Positions 56,532 to 64,000 of a stretch of 64,000 bases of DNA are shown here, piece after piece. Every line of letters begins with the position of its first letter. Positions within the stretch are counted from its first letter, which is position 1. The DNA is taken from contig NAJO01000007.1 of assembly GCA_002077065.1 (NCBI GenBank), positions 806,001 through 870,000 of the forward strand, written 5' to 3'. This stretch comes from Cryoendolithus antarcticus. Lineage: Eukaryota; Ascomycota; Dothideomycetes; Cladosporiales; Cladosporiaceae. The position numbers were made by a program, and so were the translations under genes. Below the pieces are notes generated by a model. That model did not search any database. It was not told the origin of the DNA and saw only the letters and a list, made by a program, of their open reading frames with translations.

Positions 56532-57136
56532 TGTCGAGCTGGTGTATTGTTGACCTGAGTCGATGTGTAGTTGTTGCAATTCTTCTGGTTCTGACTAGGG
56601 AGAATCGTCTTGGCCGTGATGACTGGCAATCTATGGTCGTGGCGTGTGTTTTGAAGATGTATCCGGAGCGGTAGGATAGCGTTTGGTGTATGAGATGAAG
56701 TGGAAGGAAGGCGATCTGAGAAGCTGGAGGCAACAGGCAGACGTGACTAGATTCACGACGCGTTATCACGCGCGAAAGTGAACGATCGACGTTCTGCGGA
56801 GGAGTTGTATTGGTTCCGAGGCACAGTCTTCTCGTGTACGTCGCGGCTCAAGTCAAGTGTAGTCTGGTGATGATGGTGATTGCCTCTAGCGAACGTGCCC
56901 AAGGAAGGAGCGATTGTGCGTTGCTACATTTCACACTTCTCAGCCACGAACGTTGTGATGATACAGGTGCTGTAGTACTCTTGTGCCTTTAAGCGAGTAG
57001 TTAGCGACCCCTTCCAGTCAGCCAGCCAGGTCCGCCAGCATTCAGTAGCGTCGGCACACCCATGAGCAAATGAAGATTCACACCTCCGCCCCACGCAAAG
57101 CTAGCATGACACAACTGTGTCACGCCAAGTATCCCA
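56532..57136. other. Intergenic region between the F-box-like gene and HOP1
   Basis: Contains the F-box-like gene promoter and the HOP1 3' end. No gene seen. Confidence 0.55.
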
Positions 57137-59550
57137 TCAGCGCTTGCTCTTCCTCGTGCTGCGTGCGTGCACGGAGAATGGACTTGACTCTCCTCCAGCA
57201 TCGACTAGAGACTCCGACATCATCGTGAAGTGTTGCTGCTCGTCCGCCACTGTAGCATGCCTCTTCTCTGCCCTATCCTGCACATCTTGAGCGTCATGCT
57301 TGCGCTTCGCTCCTACTGCAGGTAGCGTAGGAGTTTTGAAAGGTATCGCGCGAGCTGGGAGATCAAGTCTAGAGCCCGGTGTCTCCGCCACTCTGTTTCT
57401 TCGTGCTGACTGTTGAGGAGTGGCCGCGGTGGGCATGTTGGCAGCGGTCTTGAGGAGCTGCTGCCGGTGCTGGCGTATTGCCTCATCTAGTGTCTCTGCT
57501 GAACAAGCCGCATAATACTTGCTAAGATGAGCAGTGGGATCGAAGAAAGTCTTGAACATCTCAGCATGCACAGCTACCGCTGTCACCGGAACGAACAGAG
57601 GCTGCTTGGTGGCACGGAAACCTTGCTTCTTCGAATTGGCTGCAGCGACCACGAAGGCATTGTTCTTGAGGTAGGCATGCAGTTTGCCAGCTTCGTCGAC
57701 TGACATACCTGCCGCGATGTTAGCTTGTGGGTACAGGGTTTGCAGGACAGGACGTACCAAGCAGTCGACCAAGGTCTTGCTTGGTGCCCATGCCGTGTTC
57801 GTTGACGAAGTACAGGCCGCGCCTTTGGGGTGCAAGCGTTTGCAAGATCGCGAAGGTAGGACTGTCGGTCTTGCCTAGTAGGCACCAGTAGCAGTAGTGG
57901 TCCTCCGGCAGCCGTGTATCTGACTCGCCAGTGTAGCCATAGCAGTGTAGATGCTGCCATGTGCTACAAACCACACACTGGACCTAGTGCGTCTCTTAGT
58001 GTGACTCAAGCCGTCCATCGAAGCGAGCACTCACCATGTGCCCTTCTTCCTTTGCATGTCCGCACGCGCACAAGATGGTTTCTCCAGTCGCAGTCACGGC
58101 ACCCACCTTCGCTGCCATGCTTTGCGCACTCTTACGGAGACTCTTCGCGCCGCTAAGAATGGTCTCGCGGACATGTGGGAGCAGTGTAATTGTTGTGATG
58201 GCTGGCAACACGTCCTCGCGATTCTTTCTAGTGGACGAGGCGCGCACTGTCGTGGGTGTCGCAGTGGCGCTGTCAGCCTGCGGCCCCTTGAAGGCTTGTT
58301 GGCTTTGTGTATCACCATAGACGAGTTCTTCAGGTTGCAGCATGCTGTTCAGCGCATGATGCATCTGCGGGATCTGGCTCGACTGCGTGTACGGCCCATT
58401 GAGTAATCCACTTGCTTGCCGACCTGGTGCGAAGAGAGTCCGGCTAACCTCACGTGGGTGTGCCTTGGGGTCACGCTCTTGGGTGCTGACACGAGTGTCA
58501 GACACCCGATCTTCCTCCACTCCCGGTAGTTCAAGAAGACTCGCGCGCGGCACAAGAAGCGTGAAGGCAGGCTTCTTCGTTTGACTCAGTGTCGCGGTCG
58601 CACCCCCAGTCTTGTCCAGCATGTGTGAAATAGTGATTGCAGTTCTGAACATGTCAGCCACTGACCATAGCTTAACCTCGTAGAGGGCCTGGCTTACCTG
58701 TGACAACCCGAGCCAAGCTGCATGGTCGTCGATTGGCGTTCCCAGCCTTCGAGCTTCGGGAACAGCAAGTCGTCACTCAGCCCAGGAATGAAGTTAGTCA
58801 CGTTCCCAGGCCGCGGCAGGGCATTGTTGTACCACAGCTGCATCGATAGCAGCCGCTTCTCTGCAACCATTGTCAGTACCACTCAGAGACCAAAGATGAG
58901 CCACCACGTACTCGGGAGCTCAGGCATATCCTTGCACATGGTATCAATCCCTCGCACAAGCATCTGCAAAGCTTTGTTGGTCGACTGGACGGTCGCGGAA
59001 GGCGTGAGTGGCTTGCCCATATGGACGCCAATAGGCACACGCTTCGCCGCAGCAGGATCGCTGTATTGTATTGTGAATGTGTAAGTTTCAAGCACGGCAG
59101 TTCTTTGCTTGGGGTCGACATTGAGTAAGATCTCGACTGCTCGGAGATTACCAGGCTCAATCTCACTGAACGCTCCATTCTCCTACGTATAATCAGCCCT
59201 GGACGCAGTGATGCTATCAGTGTCTTACTTACAAGCCAGTCGAGAAACTTGTCTGCTCGCCTACTGCGCCCTCGCCGGAGCACTGGCAGCTTTGTGTGCG
59301 GCCTCGCTGCCTTCTTCCCGTCATCTGGCATGTTCGCGCTTGCGAAATCCTCGTATGGCAAGACATCGTCGCGCATCTCGTAGTACCGATCGTCAAAGGC
59401 CTTCGAAGGGAACAGGCCACGCACGTATGCGAGACTGCTCAATGCGCTGTGGAGCATCGTCTGCACCATGACCTGACTCTGCTTCTGTGTCATGACAGTT
59501 TGTGTGACCGTCTGCGCTGTCCGCTGCTTTACGAGCTGTACGTTCGCCAT
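57137..59550 (-). CDS. HOP1: Meiotic chromosome axis protein Hop1 (HORMA + PHD + winged helix)
   Basis: Six exons: 59550-59233, 59182-58912, 58860-58698, 58644-58035, 57977-57758 and 57708-57137. Introns are 50, 51, 53, 57 and 49 nt. The product is 717 aa and closes in frame. The HORMA domain fills exons 1-4 (SLAYVRGLFPSKAFDDRYYE, LNVDPKQRTAVLETYTFTIQY, LSMQLWYNNALP). A zinc-finger/PHD module follows (CACGHAKEEGHM, CVVCSTWQHLHCYGY, CYWCLL), split by intron 4. A winged-helix-like segment (RLLGMSVDEAGKLHAYLKNN) is assembled only by removing the 49-nt last intron, which has a perfect GCTAAC branch. Family knowledge: Hop1 coats meiotic axes, promotes double-strand breaks and signals the Mek1 checkpoint. 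The gene implies a sexual cycle, if expressed. Confidence 0.94.
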
Positions 59551-61649
59551 CGTGAGTTGCCAAGCAATCCTCCTATTGCCGGAAAACTGTCGTGCTGCGC
59601 TGGGCTTGGGAAGGCGTCGCGATACTAAAATGCTTGGTCCCGGGATCCAACGCAGGCACGGCCACCTGCATGAGTACGATGAGTAGCGGTCAGAATCGTG
59701 TGGGCAGAACGAATGAGAGACGGGACGATCTGTAAGGCATCTACCGCGGGAGGAGAGGAAGAGTTGCTTTAACAGGGCAAGAGCGAGCTTTTCTTCGAAT
59801 CTGGCAGGCGCGCCTCACTCACCAAGCTTATTTGGACTTCAGATGAAGTAGAATACAGACAAACGCCTCTCTATAGCACCCATGAGTTCTGATACTAACT
59901 TCGTTCGACTGTTTCATCTGATATCACGTGCAGTTGCGCGTGCCATCTTCACTATCGCGCTCCGTAGGTTGCATACTGTCCTACTGAATCGTCTAGCACC
60001 AGCGTGGCGCTTTTGTATGCTGACATTGACTGCATGTCCGCCCTTTGGAATCGTCACTTGTGCAAGTATGCATCTCTTCACCAAGTGGTGCTTCGCCTCG
60101 AAGCCTTGCATCCTGCCATCCTGTCCTGCAGCTGCGAAGGGCTCTCGTAATGCAGCAGGATAAAATATGAATCCGTCTCCGCTACAACGATCTTGCTCGG
60201 TAGGCTGTGGCCTGGCAAGGAGCCTGAATATCGGCATCATGAGGTATCGGCAGTTACGACTGTCTGAGTGATGAGCAGCGGTTCGAGCAGCCCTGGAGGT
60301 AGGCCGACAACATTGGGAAGGGAGCATGAACAATGGCAGCCACTCTGTCGCGATTGCGCAAGCTTGTTGGAACGAGACCACAGACGACGGTGTCGATGCT
60401 GATTGTTCAATCGTCCAGCTCCTTCGGCGACCAGAACCCGTTGCTTGGCTTCATGTCCGGCATCCCCTTTCGGGAACCGGGATTTGATCTGTACTTCACT
60501 TCACTCGCGTGCCGGTCCACCATGTGCACATCCATTAGTGCATATGCAACAGTGAAATCGTTGGACACAGAGATCGAGCGCAGGCTCGTCGCTGAGGGCG
60601 ATTACTGGTCTCAGGTTCGCTCAATCACGCGCCCTGTCGAGGTACCATTCGAGCCGCAAACACCGACAGCATCACGGCTCACAAGTCCAAAGCCTTGGAA
60701 TCAAGCGGGCCAGAGAGTCGAGGTGTCTGATGCCGCTTCTCAAAGTTGACCAGGAGAATATCGCGGAACCGTCTGCTCAACGCGACGACCGCAATGCCTT
60801 GAGTCCGAGCCGCTGTGTAATAGCAGATGTGCGCAGTTCCCGTGCATGACATCAGCTGGGCCGAGCACACTGCTCGTACACTTGTCGATGCTTCCGCGGC
60901 CAGTCATGAATACATGATTTGGTAAAGTGGTAATCGAATTGTCTTGAGCCGGCCAGGGCAGCGGCTGAGATGCATTCGCCGCGGTCCCCGTTGCTGAGTC
61001 TGGGATTCTGGACGTCTCGCATGAGCTGGCGAATCTAGCTTTACGCTGCGTGATGCGCTCGCGCAGATTGGGGACTGGATCTAAGTACGGCGTTGAAAGT
61101 CGGCGCTGTGCTCCCGCGTGTCTGAGTATCTGCCTTGTCATTCAACCACTTCATATTCCGTATTCACCACTCACCTCTCACAATCACCTAAACGTGAACA
61201 ACTCACGATGGACATAGAAGAGGATACTGCTGTTCCTGACTGCAATCAACATCGTTGTGGTAGTGTGTTACTCACGACTAAGCTCTACACTCTGGCTGTC
61301 ACCTTTGGTCGAGCTAGTGGGCTGGTTGATCTGCCTGGGTCGCGACTTCCTCAACTCGTACTCCTCGCAGCACATTCCACTTCGTCTGGTCACGCCTTGT
61401 GCCCCGCCTCACCGTGGCTCAGCTACGAGACTACACCATATTGGGCTGTTGCTTGGCTGTTTTGTCACACTGCCTTTTTAATGAGCTGCGCTTCACCAGC
61501 GTGGACCCACCTCCCGAAAGAGCCTCCGCAACGCCACCGCGTTGATCTTCAACCCTCTACTCACTCAAGCTCGACCGCGACCAGAGCGGTGGTCGCTGAT
61601 ACACTTTGTAGCGCGAATCAGAACCAAATAACAACCACGCACCGTCACC
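59551..61649. other. 2.1-kb divergent region between HOP1 and the YTH gene
   Basis: Contains both promoters. A 139-codon plus-strand frame (60333-60749, ATG) and a 134-codon minus-strand frame (61141-60740) have no domain and I do not accept them. The last 500 bases before the YTH start contain several upstream ATGs, including one at 61208 opening a long frame that ends at 61681. This suggests either a 5' leader intron or translational control. Confidence 0.5.
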
Positions 61650-64000
61650 ATGGACCACGATCCAGAGGAGGTTCATATTGAACTCACGTTGGAGGAGCGC
61701 GAGTCCATCATGGCAGCTATGGACTCAGCGAAGGACGTACCATGGTTCCAAGTCGAATACAAGACGGACATCGCGGGTGATATGCGCAAGGGCACCGACT
61801 TCTGCGAGCTCTACGACGGTGCTCGCAAGCTGTGGGATAATGTAAACCCAGAAGCGTTCAAGCTGCCACTTGGAGTGAGTTGATGCGCGTCCTCTCTCAT
61901 TTCTGGCTAGTACTGATACCGAGCAGGCAACCATTGTTTGCATGAAGGTTGAGTCGCTCAACGACATGAAACTCTGTCTCGAGCAAGGCTGGATGGCCAA
62001 TAACTTGGCTTGCACCAACAGGATGTCAGCCATCTGGGAGCAGGGCAAGGATCGCCAAATCTACTTGCTATTTTCCGTGAAAGGCACGAAGCAGTTCTGC
62101 GCTATGGGGCAGATGATCGGTGACGTTGTGGCGAACAACGAGTTGGAGGGCTGGGATAAGGAGAACTGCACATCGTTGGTACTGCCTCCCGGGATAATTG
62201 CAGCTCGCTGACCGTTACTTAGACTCTTGCCTGTCACGTTCATCTATGTCAAGAATGTGCCTTTTGCGCTTCTGAGGCATCTCACGCCAAAGAAAGACGG
62301 TCAGCCAGTCTCCAACATGTGGAACTCGATGGTTTACGAAGTCAGTGAAGGTCGAGAAGTCATGATGATCTATGTGCGCCATCCTCGTATTGCATCGATG
62401 TTGCTCTTCCCTCCGGACAGCGAACCACTACCACTGCCTCATCGACTCGGTTTGGACAGTCAAATCTACTCTGGCCGTACGATCTACAGCGCCAGCAGTC
62501 TGAACTCGCGCAACGACAGGCGTTTGCAAGATCCTCGCAGCGCAGTCACGCCTTACCGCGATACAGAGAAGCTGCGTGCCATGTCTGCTAGCTCGTGGCG
62601 TACAGGACATACACAGGGTACCGAAGAGTCAACATCCTCCAGCATGGGACTTCTGCAGTCCTCGGAGCACAAGCTGGACGAGAAGTCCTCGACCGAGAGC
62701 TGGATCGACGGTGACGAGCACAAGATGCCGGAGGATGTGTCTGCAACATTTATGACTCCAGATGAGGCGACTATTGCTGAGTATCAGTCGCGGCAGAAGC
62801 ACAGCACGAAAAACGTGGATGACTCCAGCCCAGTGTCGACTGGCAATGGTCTTCGCACCGGCTTTGGCAACATTCCTGTCGGCTTTGCTGCAGGACGTGC
62901 TTCCTTCAAGGGCTCGAACATTAACACCGATTGGCGGGACTCCCCTCTGGCTGCGGCCATGCGCAAGCAAACCTCCCCGCCTATTGGCGAGCTTAAGTCT
63001 TCTAAGACTCTTCGTCATGTCCAGACCTCCCACAATCTGGCCAACAGCTTCAAACTCGATGGTCTTGGCGTCCCACCGCAGGCCAGTGCCACACCGCGCA
63101 TATTGTCGCCATCTATCGCGTCGGAAGAGACCAATGACCCGTTCAAAGATCCGACGCAGCGTCGCGTGCAGGCACTTCAACGCGCTGGCATCACGCCCAC
63201 GACTGGAGGAATGTCGACTGACCAACATGGCACTGCTCGACCTTGCGCCATTGCAGCCATGGACGGTGCGCGCTCGGAGCTTTCATCTCGCCACACTGGC
63301 CTGCCTCCGCAGCCTCAATCACCGCTCAAGCAGATGCATTCCGCGCCGATCCTGAACTGCCGTTCTGGCAGTCTCTCTGCCACAGCTCCTGACTTCGTGC
63401 CCAATGCGGTGGCGAATGGTGCCTGTGCTCAGACAACTCACCAGCTACCACACAAGGACTCCTCGAGCACTATTCGCAGTGCCACTCAAGCCACCTTTGC
63501 TGAGATCAAGTCCGCCTATCCTGATCAGCCGACTCCCAATCGCCGCTCTGGGCCCGCCGCTAAGCGCAACTCGCCTAGTAGCGATAATCAAATCAAGATC
63601 CCATCTCCACCACCCAAGCCTGAGATGACCTTTGCGGACGTTGCTAAGATGAGTCCGGCGAGGCAGGCTGCGTTCCATCAGGCCGCAATGGCTAAGGCAC
63701 AAGCAGAGTCGATTCTACAGAAGTTCCAGGATGACTTCGCTAGAAAGCTGACCGTGGTATCGCCGCCCGAGAGCGTGTCGCCGCCTGAGGGGTCTAGCTT
63801 CGATGGTATGGAGAGTCAGTACACAGACTCAATCTACGATCTAGCCCCACCGACGTTCTACAGTGGCGAAATGCGCGAAGGACAGCCGGAATTTGCGTCT
63901 CATCAGCGTACTACAACCAACGGCGCCCACATGGGTCACCGTCGTGCTCATGGCGATCCGGAGAGTGAGGGCTTTAGCGGCAGCTTCGACATGCGAATGA
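61650..64000 (+). CDS. Divergent YTH-domain RNA-binding protein (3' end outside the window)
   Basis: Start CACCATGG at 61650 is a strong initiation context. Exons are 61650-61874, 61927-62174 and 62223 to beyond 64000; introns are 61875-61926 and 62175-62222. The YTH fold sits in residues about 76-205: the hallmark IYLLFSVKGTKQFCAMGQM, then FIYVKNVPFALLRHL and QPVSNMWNSMVYEVSEGREV align with YTHDF/YTHDC domains. Two cage tryptophans seem present (QGW, EGW), but the third position is Cys or Asn. The long Ser/Pro-rich C-terminal region ends with a conserved-looking segment (TFADVAKMSPARQAAFHQAA). The second intron needs a GTTGGT donor to keep the frame. Family knowledge: YTH domains bind N6-methyladenosine in RNA. 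Confidence 0.86.

Noticed and set aside
60333..60749. 139-codon ATG frame upstream of the YTH gene.
   Set aside because: No domain, no splice support. The opposing frame 60740-61141 is equally good, so chance is likely.
61118..61681. 187-codon frame immediately before the YTH start.
   Set aside because: It has no domain, and it overlaps the strong CACCATGG start in another frame. It is more likely leader sequence containing upstream ATGs.
1..64000. CRISPR arrays, operons, bacterial ribosome-binding sites and rRNA genes.
   Set aside because: The window is eukaryotic (spliced fungal genes), and none of these patterns is present.

Overview
The window is a chromosomal stretch from a filamentous ascomycete fungus. 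A Dothideomycete of the Mycosphaerella/Capnodiales type is my best guess, but that is inference. The reasons are dense, mostly single-copy ascomycete genes on both strands and short introns. Most introns are 48-73 nt, with GTAAGT, GTATGT or GTACGT donors and CTAAC or CTGAC branch points. Family types are typical of filamentous ascomycetes: bZIP with a DUF3425-type C-terminus, an ascomycete laccase with a C-terminal DSGL plug, a zinc-cluster-free Fungal_trans_2-type regulator, and a Hop1 with HORMA and PHD domains. I rebuilt spliced gene models by hand. Each multi-exon model closes in frame.

Layout. 0-10.7 kb is a run of minus-strand genes: GPI-anchored GH76 mannanase (Dcw1/Dfg5 type), an ING/PHD chromatin protein, an acidic unknown protein, a SAPS phosphatase regulator, and a WBP2-like GRAM protein. 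The last is divergent from a PPxY-bearing arrestin (11.6-13.1 kb). A 2-kb gene-free stretch precedes a laccase (15.1-17.0 kb). Then come a CTP1-type mitochondrial citrate carrier (-), a bZIP factor (+) and a mitochondrial DnaJC28/DUF1992 protein (+).

23.3-28.9 kb is a gene desert. It holds three equal-length (232 bp) copies of a non-autonomous, MITE-like element with terminal inverted repeats and 5-bp target duplications, plus a small tandem repeat and a palindrome. 28.9-42.2 kb carries a short-chain dehydrogenase, an unknown coiled-coil protein, a half-size ABCG transporter, and a NifS-fold MoCo-sulfurase-like protein without MOSC.

42.2-59.6 kb carries Kap123 importin, a Hal2-like nucleotidase with an N-terminal membrane anchor, an unknown protein with a hydrophobic hairpin, a zinc-cluster-free transcription factor, a MAPEG protein, the tRNA thiolase NCS6, an F-box-like unknown, and HOP1. 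The window ends inside a divergent YTH-domain (m6A-reader fold) protein.

There is no biosynthetic cluster. Most genes are housekeeping and appear independent. Suggestive pairings are WBP2-like with arrestin (both with Rsp5-type PPxY ligands, one shared promoter) and HOP1 with the YTH protein (meiosis and RNA fate). The most novel item is the 232-bp element family.
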